Below are positions 45,080-53,465 of a stretch of 64,000 nt of DNA, in pieces. The stretch comes from Bacteroidota bacterium. GTDB lineage: Bacteria; Bacteroidota; Bacteroidia; Sphingobacteriales; Sphingobacteriaceae. The stretch covers positions 62,001 through 126,000 of the forward strand of contig JAMFRP010000018.1 of NCBI GenBank assembly GCA_026224775.1, read 5' to 3'. Every line of letters starts with the position of its first letter. The first letter of the stretch is position 1. The translations under genes and the position numbers were made by a program. Below the pieces are notes generated by a model, which did no database searches, was not told the origin of the DNA, and saw only the letters and a program-made list of their open reading frames with translations.

Positions 45080-47140
45080 GTGATAAAAATCTACTTTACC
45101 CTGTTTTTGCTTTTCACTTGTACATTGTGCTTATCAGCGCAGCAAAAAAATGATTCTTTGAAAAGAGATTCCTCGCGACGTTTAAACGATGTAATAATCA
45201 GGGGCTATCTTTCCGACCAACCCATTTTAAATGTACCTGCATCAGTAAATGTGTTAGGCAGCGGGCAATTAGCCGTACAACCTGACAATTCATTGGTATC
45301 GGCATTAAATACAGTCCCCGGTGTGCGGATGGAAGAGCGTTCGCCGGGGAGTTATCGACTGTCAATCCGGGGCAGTTTATTACGTTCACCATTTGGTATA
45401 CGTGATGTGAAGATCTACTATGATGAGATCCCATTAACCGATGCCGGGGGCAATACCTATCTGAATGCGATTGATATGAACAGCATTCAACACATAGAAG
45501 TGCTGAAAGGCCCTGATGGCAGTTTATTCGGTGCCAATTCGGGCGGAGTGGTTTTGGTAAGCCCTGTTGCCCAATATGCGGACAGTAATTTTGTTTCTGC
45601 CGAGGTTAACGGTGGTTCGTACTCACTTTTTCACGAAAACATAGCTTATCAGGATCATGAGGCAAATAATCAACTGAACATTAATCAAGCATATGAAACT
45701 TATGGCGGCTATCGCCAGCAAAGCAGTATGTACCGCAATTACTTCCAGGCGGTTGATAAATGGACTTACGCCAAACACGATGACCTCAAAATACTAGGTT
45801 TTTATTCCGACCTGAATTATCAAACCCCGGGAGGCTTAACTTTAAGTCAGTTTGAGACTGATCCGCAATCGGCAAGGCCACCAACGGCTACCGTGCCCGG
45901 CGCTATTGAACAGCATAGTGGCATAATCCAAAAAATGCTTTTCGGCGGCTTGGTAAACGAAGTAAATATTACCGATAACCTTCAGAATGTATTATCCATT
46001 TTTGGCACTTATGTAAACTTTGCCAATCCTTTCTTAACTGATTACGAGCAAAGATATGAGGGCACTTTAGGTTTCCGTACCTATTTTGAGTACACCGGTT
46101 CGGAACGAAAAAGCTATAGCTGGAAAGTTAACGCCGGGGTGGAATGGCAGCAAACCAACTCCGACATTAACAACTATGGCAATCATTTAGGTGTGCGGGA
46201 TACCGCCCAAACGCTCGATAAAATTAATACCAACCAGCATTTTATGTTTGCTCGTTATGTGGCTGATGTTAACAGGAAACTGCACATAGAAACAGCCCTA
46301 AGCCTGAATTTTTATGATTACAAATTCAGGAATGTGTACCCGAATGATGAAACGAATTTTACCAACCGGCCATTTACGCCCGAGTTAATGCCAAGGATAG
46401 CCTTATCCTATCAACTCACCAATGATTTTGCATGGCGGGCATCTGTTAGTCGGGGGTATTCAACACCTACAACTGCCGAGATCCGCCCAACCGACCATGC
46501 CATTAATACCGGCTTAGATGCCGAATATGGCTGGAACTACGAAACAGGCTTCCGCTTGCGCAATAGTGATGAAACCATGTACCTGGATGCTTCGGTATTT
46601 TATTATAAGTTGAATGATGCGATCATCAGCCATGAAGATGCCAATGGAAACGAGTATTATACTAATTCCGGTGGCACTAACCAACCAGGGTTCGAGCTGT
46701 CTTTTACTGATTGGATCATCCGCCAAAATACAACCTCATTTGTTAGGGGTTTGCAGTTTAACGAGTCGGCTACTATTGATAAATTTACCTTTAGCACTAC
46801 GAACAACCAGCTTACCGGGGTGCCGGAGCAGGTTTATATCACCAGCTTACAGTTGAAATTACCACAGCAGGTTTTTGTTTATGTAGAGCATAACTACACC
46901 GCCAGAATCCCGCTGAATGATGCCAATACCGCATTTGCACCACATTATAATTTGCTGGCGGCAAAAGTGGGCTGGGCGCACCAATTATCCCACAAATCAA
47001 ATTTTGAAATTTATGCTGGTGCTGAGAATATCCTAAATGAAAAATATAGCTTGGGCGATGACCTGAACGCGGTAGGTAACCGATATTATAACGCGGCTGC
47101 TTTGCGAAATTATTATGTGGGATTGAAGGTGGGTATATGA
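45080..47140 (+). CDS. TonB-dependent outer-membrane receptor
   Basis: A 686-residue outer-membrane active transporter. Start GTG 45080 gives a signal peptide ending near LCLSAQQ. The plug domain spans about residues 35-160 (DVIIRGYLSDQPILNVPASV, GVRMEERSPGSYRLSIRGS, IEVLKGPDGSLFGANSGGVV), followed by a beta-barrel. Conserved barrel text includes MPRIALSYQLTNDFAWRASV and the last strand ends YNAAALRNYYVGLKVGI. It lacks the N-terminal carboxypeptidase-like domain of SusC proteins and has no SusD partner, so a siderophore, metal complex or vitamin B12 is more likely than a glycan. The BtuF-like gene 3 kb away may hint at B12, but this is weak. Confidence 0.9.
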   Translation: MIKIYFTLFLLFTCTLCLSAQQKNDSLKRDSSRRLNDVIIRGYLSDQPILNVPASVNVLGSGQLAVQPDNSLVSALNTVPGVRMEERSPGSYRLSIRGSLLRSPFGIRDVKIYYDEIPLTDAGGNTYLNAIDMNSIQHIEVLKGPDGSLFGANSGGVVLVSPVAQYADSNFVSAEVNGGSYSLFHENIAYQDHEANNQLNINQAYETYGGYRQQSSMYRNYFQAVDKWTYAKHDDLKILGFYSDLNYQTPGGLTLSQFETDPQSARPPTATVPGAIEQHSGIIQKMLFGGLVNEVNITDNLQNVLSIFGTYVNFANPFLTDYEQRYEGTLGFRTYFEYTGSERKSYSWKVNAGVEWQQTNSDINNYGNHLGVRDTAQTLDKINTNQHFMFARYVADVNRKLHIETALSLNFYDYKFRNVYPNDETNFTNRPFTPELMPRIALSYQLTNDFAWRASVSRGYSTPTTAEIRPTDHAINTGLDAEYGWNYETGFRLRNSDETMYLDASVFYYKLNDAIISHEDANGNEYYTNSGGTNQPGFELSFTDWIIRQNTTSFVRGLQFNESATIDKFTFSTTNNQLTGVPEQVYITSLQLKLPQQVFVYVEHNYTARIPLNDANTAFAPHYNLLAAKVGWAHQLSHKSNFEIYAGAENILNEKYSLGDDLNAVGNRYYNAAALRNYYVGLKVGI

Positions 47141-47152
47141 TTCCTTTTGTCT

Positions 47153-47241
47153 TGTCATTTCGACCGGCGGGAGAAATCTTCTACAATATGCATAGCGACT
47201 AAGCACGTCGAAGAGGATTTCTCCCTCCGGTCGAAATGATA
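47153..47241. repeat. Palindromic repeat, tgtcatttcgaccggcgg variant
   Basis: Left arm tgtcatttcgaccggcggga then gaaatcttc; right arm gaggatttctccctccggtc then gaaatgata. It follows the TonB receptor stop. A relative of 26666-26760. Confidence 0.75.
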
Positions 47242-47296
47242 ATGGTAAAAAACTGTTGTAAAAAAGGGGATGGGGTGCTTTTTCGCGAGAATGGAC

Positions 47297-47338
47297 AAGC
47301 AATAAGCATAGCTCACGAAAAAGCTATGCTTATTGCTT
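47297..47338. terminator. Strong hairpin between convergent genes
   Basis: Two perfect 17-base arms (aagcaataagcatagct at 47297-47313, agctatgcttattgctt at 47322-47338) around an 8-base loop (cacgaaaa). It ends 4 bases before the hexosaminidase stop codon region and downstream of the TonB receptor. Transcripts from either side would meet it. The T-run is short (ttta/tatt), so termination is plausible rather than certain. Confidence 0.65.
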
Positions 47339-47342
47339 TATT

Positions 47343-49883
47343 CTAGTTTGATAGAAGTACCTCTGAAACGTTGCTTCCCCGACCTTTAGTATCAAACGCG
47401 CGGAATTTAACCCCAGTTAATGGCAAGGTAACAGCATCGTTATATGGTTTGCTTTTGGCATCAGGATCTTTCCCATTTGTTGTATACCTGATCACAAAAC
47501 CAGGAAACTGCATGTTAACCAAATACTTACCACCCTGCAAAATAACACCTGGTTTTGGTATGCGATAGCCATAACCACCGTTCAAATAAGTTAAACGCGG
47601 TAGTTCGCTTTTACCTAATATATTTACAAAATCCGACCATGCTTGTTGATACATGGCCTCGCTTTTGGTGGTATCAGGCTCTGTTGCCCACTGCGGGTTT
47701 TGCGCCCAGGCACGTTCTGCTAAACCTAGTATCGATGGGAATATCATGTATTCCATACGCTCAGGTGTTTTGATATTTTCGCCCCATAAACAACCTTGCA
47801 AGCCCGCAATGTTGGTTTTGCCATAATCAGTTAGGCGTTGTTTACCGATGAAGATATTCTTGTTTATCGGTAGACCATCCCTATCAACTTTAGTGTTCTT
47901 AAAGTAATCATAAGGGATAAAAGAGAACGGCTTATCGATATCCACAAAAGCGCCCCAGTAATAACCCGGCTCATCAAATGATTTGTAATGTGCCATATCA
48001 AAATAAAGATTGGTTACTGATGATAGCACCACCTTGTAACCAGCATTAGCCAGTTTAAAAGCCAGATCTTCCTGCCCGCCACCTATAGCGTTATTCCAAA
48101 CCTCGGTTTGTAAATGGTATGGGGTAAAATCAGGATTTGGTACATAATCAGGTTTGCCATCAGTAATGGTTTTGCGCAAGCCCATTTCTTCCCAACCTGC
48201 AAGTGTTAAGCCTCGTGCTTTAAGCAGCTGGTTAATGTTGCCGTAAAAGTAATACCACAGATCGCCTGTATTTGTAATTTCGGGATGAGTTGATTTTAGC
48301 GCTAAATACGCCGGTGATTTTTCCCAAACATGAGGAGGCACTTCATCACCGCCGAAATGTATGGTGGTTAATGGTGCACCGGCCTCTTTATAAATGCCTA
48401 CCAGATCATCAATCACCGTAGCGAAAAATGTATATGTTGATGGCAACGATACATCAATCACGTTATCATTCCAATACTGTACCGAGCTATAAACCGACTT
48501 ATCATTTAAATCGCGCAGCAAATATTTTGAAGCTTCGGCTTGTTTACCTTCTGCCATTAAACGGTTATAACGGGCATCCATCGCTTTAATTGCCGAGCGG
48601 GCATGACCGGGAGTTTCAATCTCAGGCATCACTACAATGTGCCTTGCGGTGGCGTATTTTAATATCTCAATATAATCAGCACGGGAATAATGGCCGCTGC
48701 CTGCAAGTTTGCCTGTATCAGGTCCTGAACCATGCGAAGGCTGTAAAAAATGTTTGTTATCTAATGTATGTCCCCGCTCGGAGCTTACTTCAGTTAGTTC
48801 AGGTAATGATGGTAATGCGATGCGCCAGCCTTCATCATCAGTAAGGTGAAAATGCAACACATTCAGCTTATATAAAGCCATCGCATCTAAAAATTTTAAA
48901 ACTTGTTGCTTGGTTTGAAAATCACGCCCCACATCCAGCAAAAATGCACGGTATGGGAAACGCGGTTCATCTTTTACCTCAACACAAGGTATTTGTATTG
49001 TTTTTTGAGGATGTGCATAAGCCGCTGCCGGAATTAATATTTTTAAAGATTGAATCCCATAGAATATACCTGCTGAAGTTGAAGCACTAATGGTGATACG
49101 ATCAGGCGTTACACTTAAAGCATAAGCCTCGGCACCCATGCCATCAACATGTTTAAGCGCGATAGTTTCGCTTAAGGCGGAGGTTTGCAAGGCTTTGCCA
49201 AACAGTTTTTCCAGATCATTTTTCATGTCCATAACCTCGGTGCTAAAACCGGGGTCGGTCATGATAGTTACTTTATTGGTTAACGTAAAAAAGCCTTTAG
49301 TTTCGGTATAGCTTACCGGTGTCGGGAATATTTTTGTTAACTGATTTTCAGGAACATCCTTTATAACTTTATTTTGATTGTAGATAACAGCCGGGGTAAC
49401 TAAACCCGCGTATGATGGATTAAAAGGATTAATTTTAAAATCGCCCAAAGCATATCCTTTAGTTGGTTGCGCATCCCAAACTAAATAAAAACCATCGGGT
49501 GAATCTGTAAAATTAACTACTATATCGCCAGTAAATTCTACACGAACAGAAGCGCCGGGTTTTAATTCGGGAAACGTCGCTGTTGGCGTTAAGGTAAACA
49601 AATCACCATTTAACTGGGCGAAAGTCGCATTGCCGCTTACGGTGTTAGGCGCAATATCACGTGCTGAGTTAAAATAGAATTTCCAACCTGATGCAGGCAA
49701 TGTTTGCTTACCATTATTGGTTATTATTAGCGCGCTTAACGATTGTTTTTTGTTGAGATAATTGTTCTGTACCACATCCCATGTAATGGAGATGGCATGG
49801 GCATCAAACTTCGTATTGTCCGTTTGGGCAAATGCCTGCAGGGTAAATATCGTGGCAAAAAATATGGTAAGTAAACGGCGCAT
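47343..49883 (-). CDS. Glycoside hydrolase family 20 beta-N-acetylhexosaminidase
   Basis: Removes terminal GlcNAc/GalNAc from chitin or glycoconjugates. An 846-residue exported enzyme: signal peptide (LLTIFFATIFTLQAFAQ), an N-terminal carbohydrate-binding domain (residues 25-165, ISITWDVVQNNYLNKKQSLS), a GH20b domain (residues 175-310), then the TIM-barrel from RAFLLDVGRDFQTKQQVL. The catalytic Asp-Glu pair is in TIHFGGDEVPPHVW near residue 515, with HLTDDEGWRI and MPEIETPGHARSA as sugar-binding loops. A C-terminal chitobiase-like domain (GFVIRYTTNGKDPDAKSKPY) ends the protein. No polysaccharide-utilisation locus is around it. Confidence 0.94.
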   Translation of the reverse strand: MRRLLTIFFATIFTLQAFAQTDNTKFDAHAISITWDVVQNNYLNKKQSLSALIITNNGKQTLPASGWKFYFNSARDIAPNTVSGNATFAQLNGDLFTLTPTATFPELKPGASVRVEFTGDIVVNFTDSPDGFYLVWDAQPTKGYALGDFKINPFNPSYAGLVTPAVIYNQNKVIKDVPENQLTKIFPTPVSYTETKGFFTLTNKVTIMTDPGFSTEVMDMKNDLEKLFGKALQTSALSETIALKHVDGMGAEAYALSVTPDRITISASTSAGIFYGIQSLKILIPAAAYAHPQKTIQIPCVEVKDEPRFPYRAFLLDVGRDFQTKQQVLKFLDAMALYKLNVLHFHLTDDEGWRIALPSLPELTEVSSERGHTLDNKHFLQPSHGSGPDTGKLAGSGHYSRADYIEILKYATARHIVVMPEIETPGHARSAIKAMDARYNRLMAEGKQAEASKYLLRDLNDKSVYSSVQYWNDNVIDVSLPSTYTFFATVIDDLVGIYKEAGAPLTTIHFGGDEVPPHVWEKSPAYLALKSTHPEITNTGDLWYYFYGNINQLLKARGLTLAGWEEMGLRKTITDGKPDYVPNPDFTPYHLQTEVWNNAIGGGQEDLAFKLANAGYKVVLSSVTNLYFDMAHYKSFDEPGYYWGAFVDIDKPFSFIPYDYFKNTKVDRDGLPINKNIFIGKQRLTDYGKTNIAGLQGCLWGENIKTPERMEYMIFPSILGLAERAWAQNPQWATEPDTTKSEAMYQQAWSDFVNILGKSELPRLTYLNGGYGYRIPKPGVILQGGKYLVNMQFPGFVIRYTTNGKDPDAKSKPYNDAVTLPLTGVKFRAFDTKGRGSNVSEVLLSN

Positions 49884-49955
49884 TTTAATTGGGATTAGTT
49901 TATTAAAAAACTAAAATACAATTTTTAAGATCAATACAATACTTTCTAAAATATT

Positions 49956-50882
49956 TTAAAAAGAAAATTTAATCCATCCATTACCCTCATAGCCAAAATT
50001 AAATAATTTAGGATGGATAATTTCCGCAATAATCTCAATGGAATCAACAATTCTGGGCCCCGGCCGGTTAAAATATTGGTTACCATCTGCGATATAAAGT
50101 CGATTGTTTTTTACGGCAGATAAATCTGCAAAACCGGGTAAATCCAACAATATATTCATCTCCTTCATGGTACGCTCTATGGAGAAACCGCATGGCATTA
50201 CCACAATCACATCAGGGTTAGCTTGCTGAATATCCTCCCATTTTACGAAAGGCGAATGTTTGCCTGCTTCGGCCAAAATGCTGCTGCCGCCTGCTGTGCT
50301 TACTACCTCCGGTATCCAATTGCCTGATACCATTAAAGGTTCCAGCCATTCAATACAGGCAACAGTCGGCCTGCTTTCTACATATTTTAATTTATGGCGG
50401 ATAATATCAACGCGCTCTTGCAAATCCTCCACCAAAACATTACCTGTATCGGTTACTCCTAAAGCCAGGGCAACGGTTTTTATATCCTCAAAAATATCAT
50501 CCAGGTTATTGGGTTGCAGCGATACGATATGCGATTCTTTATCCAGATAATTATCCAATGCTTCTTCCACATCTTTTAATGATACCGCACAAACCTCGCA
50601 CTGTGCCTGGGTAATTACCACATCGGGGGCAAGCTCTTTTATCACTTCGCGCCTAACGGTATAAATCGACAAAGCTTCGGTAAGGATCTCTTTAACTTTA
50701 ATATCTATCTCCAAACTGCTCAAATCATCCGCGAAATTTGCTTCAGAGCATACCGGCAGGCTTTTTACTGATTCCGGGAAATCACATTCGTGCGAGCGGC
50801 CAACTAAATTTTGTTCGAGGCCAAGGGCGCAAACTATTTCGGTAGCGGCAGGCAGCAGGGATATTATTCTTTTATTATTCAT
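49956..50882 (-). CDS. BtuF-like cobalamin/metal-chelate binding protein
   Basis: A 308-residue protein of the TroA/BtuF superfamily. It starts RIISLLPAATEIVCALGLEQ and continues VGRSHECDFP, the usual BtuF/cobalamin-binding opening; VITQAQCEVCAVS has two cysteines, and PDVIVVMPCGFSIERT comes near residue 235. The sequence begins directly at the mature domain with no signal peptide, as in the cytoplasmic-looking cobalamin-binding proteins of this family. No BtuC/BtuD genes are adjacent, so a transport role is unproven. A short repeat copy lies upstream. Confidence 0.85.
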   Translation of the reverse strand: MNNKRIISLLPAATEIVCALGLEQNLVGRSHECDFPESVKSLPVCSEANFADDLSSLEIDIKVKEILTEALSIYTVRREVIKELAPDVVITQAQCEVCAVSLKDVEEALDNYLDKESHIVSLQPNNLDDIFEDIKTVALALGVTDTGNVLVEDLQERVDIIRHKLKYVESRPTVACIEWLEPLMVSGNWIPEVVSTAGGSSILAEAGKHSPFVKWEDIQQANPDVIVVMPCGFSIERTMKEMNILLDLPGFADLSAVKNNRLYIADGNQYFNRPGPRIVDSIEIIAEIIHPKLFNFGYEGNGWIKFSF

Positions 50883-50884
50883 GA

Positions 50885-51007
50885 GTAATGTACAAATGTG
50901 CGGATTTTTAGTGTTAATGATGAAACAGCTTTAAAATGATACTCGTTTAAACTTAATTATTTTGTTAATTTCATCTGCACATTTGAAACTTGCATATCTA
51001 CGCATCC
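50885..51007. repeat. Degenerate short-unit repeat, third copy
   Basis: Contains gtacaaatgtgcgg near the BtuF-like start and tcatctgcacatttgaaact plus tgcatatctacgcatcc near the LysE-type gene. Weaker than the copies at 8850 and 10663 but with the same words and inverted layout. Located between divergent genes. Confidence 0.55.
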
Positions 51008-51021
51008 AAAACCTATCTTTG
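50990..51021 (+). promoter_or_regulatory. Putative promoter of the LysE-type exporter gene
   Basis: TATCTTTG (51014-51021) fits the TAnnTTTG -7 box exactly, and TTG (50990-50992) lies 21 bases upstream. The ATG at 51027 is only 5 bases after the -7 box, so transcription would start at or inside the first codons, suggesting leaderless translation or a different start. Motif match only. Confidence 0.45.
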
Positions 51022-51026
51022 CACGA

Positions 51027-51662
51027 ATGATAATTTTAACGTTTTTTATAGGCCTTATCGCGAATTTTGTTGGTTATATCCCGCCAGGAAATATCAATCT
51101 TACGTTGGTACAGATAACCATAAACCGCGGATTGAAACAAGCAGTACACTTTATTATAGCTTTTTCCTGCGTTGAATTTTTCTTTACCTATTTTATCATG
51201 AATGCCGCCGAATGGCTTTCAGCCCAGGTAAACCTGGATGTTGCTATTGATTGGGTGATGGTTGTTTTATTTACAGTAATGGGCGCTATTACCTGGTTAC
51301 ACCGCAATAAACCACCTGAAACTACATATTCTGATCGTGATAGCATCAGATATGGCATCCTGTTAGGTTTTTTAAACCCAATGCAGATACCATTTTGGAT
51401 GATAACCGGCACCTATTTAATAACCCACGAATGGATAGTTATTAGCCGGATTGACCTGGTGATATTTAGTATAGGATCGGCAGCTGGCGCTTTTTTGTGC
51501 TTGTTTTTATATGCCCGGTTTGCCCGGTACATACAAAGTAAATTTGCCCTTAGCACCAGATTTATTAATACGGCAATTGCCGTATTATTTTTTGCTTTCG
51601 CGGCATACCATGTAGTAAAGCAGGTTTACCTGATATTCTTCAAACACCACCCAGCCATTTAA
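51027..51662 (+). CDS. LysE family exporter
   Basis: A 211-residue inner-membrane protein of the LysE/RhtB exporter family, which exports amino acids or related metabolites. FIGLIANFVGYIPPGNINLT is the family start, with the PPGN turn in place of the more usual PGP, followed by GLKQAVHFIIAFSCVEFFF. About six helices are present, and GILLGFLNPMQIPFWMITGT carries the second conserved NP motif. Substrate unknown. It abuts ribF at its 3' end on the opposite strand. Confidence 0.87.
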   Translation: MIILTFFIGLIANFVGYIPPGNINLTLVQITINRGLKQAVHFIIAFSCVEFFFTYFIMNAAEWLSAQVNLDVAIDWVMVVLFTVMGAITWLHRNKPPETTYSDRDSIRYGILLGFLNPMQIPFWMITGTYLITHEWIVISRIDLVIFSIGSAAGAFLCLFLYARFARYIQSKFALSTRFINTAIAVLFFAFAAYHVVKQVYLIFFKHHPAI

Positions 51663-52595
51663 TTATTGATCTCTTAACAGCGCCAAAACATCATCCCTGT
51701 CTTTAGCTAATTGTATTTTCAGGCCTTCTAAACCATCAAATTTCACGTCGCCGCGCACATAGTTAAAAAACTGCATGCTGATCTCTTCGCCGTAAATTTC
51801 GGTATCGAAATCAAAAATATTAACCTCTATGTTGCGGGTAATCCCATTTATAGTCGGGCGCGAACCAATATAGGCCATGCCTTTATGACTTACACCACCA
51901 ACAATTACTTTAGCCGAAAAGATCCCATCATCAGGTATTAGTTTATAGCTTTCCTCTATCATGATATTGGCTGTAGGGTAACCAATGGTACGGCCAATCT
52001 GATCGCCACGGCCAACCTTGCCTGTTATAAAAAAGGGATAACCTAAAAAGTTATTGGCCAGCTCAATAGCGCCATTTAGCAATGCCTCCCTTATTAGAGT
52101 AGAGCTCACGGCAACATCATTAATATCCTGTTCGGGAATTTCTATCACATCGTATCCGTATGTTGTCGATAGCTTTAGCAGGTCATCAAAGTTACCAGCC
52201 CGGTCTTTACCAAAACGGTGGTCGTAACCAATCACTATTTTTTTTGTGCCGATGGTGTTAACCAGCACATCACGGATGTAAGCTTCCGGACTTTGGTTCG
52301 AAAAATCCCTTGAAAAAGGTGTAATAATCAAATGGTCTATACCTAATTGCTCCAACAAAGCAGCCTTTTCATGTATCGTGTTGATGAGTTTAAGACTCTC
52401 ATCTTCGGGATGCAATATCATCCGCGGATGCGGGAAAAAAGTTAGGATAACGGTTTCACCACCGCATTCATCGGCTAATTCCTTTAAGCGCTCTATAATT
52501 TTACGGTGCCCCAAATGCACACCATCAAAAGTGCCGATAGTAACTACCGCGTTTTTCACGGCCTTAAATTCGTTAATGTTATGATAGATCTTCAT
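51663..52595 (-). CDS. ribF: Bifunctional riboflavin kinase / FAD synthetase
   Basis: Phosphorylates riboflavin to FMN and adenylates FMN to FAD. The N-terminal nucleotidyltransferase domain carries GTFDGVHLGHRKII near residue 22 and VIGYDHRFGKDRAGNF near residue 125. The C-terminal kinase domain has GRTIGYPTANI near residue 195 and NGITRNIEVNIFDFD with the catalytic glutamate region after it. At 310 residues it is normal. It is the second gene after truB (61 bases), a pairing common in many bacteria. The stop is adjacent to that of the convergent exporter gene. Confidence 0.96.
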   Translation of the reverse strand: MKIYHNINEFKAVKNAVVTIGTFDGVHLGHRKIIERLKELADECGGETVILTFFPHPRMILHPEDESLKLINTIHEKAALLEQLGIDHLIITPFSRDFSNQSPEAYIRDVLVNTIGTKKIVIGYDHRFGKDRAGNFDDLLKLSTTYGYDVIEIPEQDINDVAVSSTLIREALLNGAIELANNFLGYPFFITGKVGRGDQIGRTIGYPTANIMIEESYKLIPDDGIFSAKVIVGGVSHKGMAYIGSRPTINGITRNIEVNIFDFDTEIYGEEISMQFFNYVRGDVKFDGLEGLKIQLAKDRDDVLALLRDQ

Positions 52596-52656
52596 ATTTA
52601 GGAATCCGGACTTTCGATTTTTAACTATTGTTTATTTTCAAAGGTATTAAAGAGGG

Positions 52657-53382
52657 CTACGCCGTTTCGGATTTAGGTGCTTTTTGTTCTCTAATCAAGC
52701 TTACCAACTCCATCACTTCCCAGGCATCGGCAACTTTATAATTACCGCTACGTGTACGCCTTAATTTTGACAGGTAAGCGCCATTATTTAACGCTTTACC
52801 AAAGTCATGCACTAACGAACGGATATAAGTACCCTTGCTACAAACCACCCTGAAATCAATTTCGGGTAATTCAATGCGGGTTATTTCAAATTCGGATATG
52901 GTAACGCTGCGTAAGCGCAATTCAACTTCTTCGCCGCGACGAGCTTTTTCGTACAAACGCTCACCATCAATTTTTATGGCAGAATGCGCAGGTGGATATT
53001 GCTGTATATCGCCTGTAAATTGCTCACAAGCGGCTTTAATTTGTTCCTCAGTAACATGACTTATGTCGAATTGGGTATCCGGTTCGGTCTCCATGTCGTA
53101 TGATGGGGTGGTTGCCCCTAAAATCATGGTGCCGGTATATTCTTTTTCTTCAGCCTGAAAGGTATCTATCTGCTTGGTCATTTTCCCAGTGCAGATGATA
53201 AGCAAACCGGTAGCTAACGGATCAAGCGTACCGGCATGGCCAACTTTAAGCTTTAACGGCTTAAATGAATTGCGCAGCTTGCCTACTACATCAAAGCTCG
53301 TCCAACCAACCGGTTTATCAACCAATAACAGTTCGCCGGAGGCAAAATCGAAGTCCTTATTTTTGATGTGCTGAGCGTCCAA
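52657..53382 (-). CDS. truB: tRNA pseudouridine-55 synthase
   Basis: Makes pseudouridine at position 55 in the T-loop of most tRNAs. The catalytic aspartate lies in KVGHAGTLDPLATGLLI near residue 55, LLVDKPVGWTSFDVV is the N-terminal motif, and KEYTGTMILGATTPSYD, YPPAHSAIKIDGERLYEKAR and CSKGTYIRSLVHDFG follow. At 241 residues it is the short TruB form with no C-terminal PUA domain, common in Bacteroidota. Cotranscription with ribF is likely. Confidence 0.95.
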   Translation of the reverse strand: MDAQHIKNKDFDFASGELLLVDKPVGWTSFDVVGKLRNSFKPLKLKVGHAGTLDPLATGLLIICTGKMTKQIDTFQAEEKEYTGTMILGATTPSYDMETEPDTQFDISHVTEEQIKAACEQFTGDIQQYPPAHSAIKIDGERLYEKARRGEEVELRLRSVTISEFEITRIELPEIDFRVVCSKGTYIRSLVHDFGKALNNGAYLSKLRRTRSGNYKVADAWEVMELVSLIREQKAPKSETA

Positions 53383-53402
53383 AATTTGTTATTTAATAAT
53401 AA

Positions 53403-53438
53403 AACGGCAAAGGTACACTTTTAGTTGCCTTTGCCGTT
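53403..53438 (-). terminator. Rho-independent terminator after glmS
   Basis: On the minus strand, 11-base perfect arms (aacggcaaagg / cctttgccgtt) around a 14-base loop are followed by ttttattatt. It begins 27 bases after the glmS stop, so it most likely ends the glmS transcript and separates it from truB-ribF. Confidence 0.75.
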
Positions 53439-53465
53439 CACACGTTAATTATAATTACGTAAGCC

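Noticed and set aside
53408..53415. TACCTTTG -7 box upstream of truB
   Set aside because: It is one arm of the glmS terminator hairpin and lacks a -33 TTG at the right spacing.
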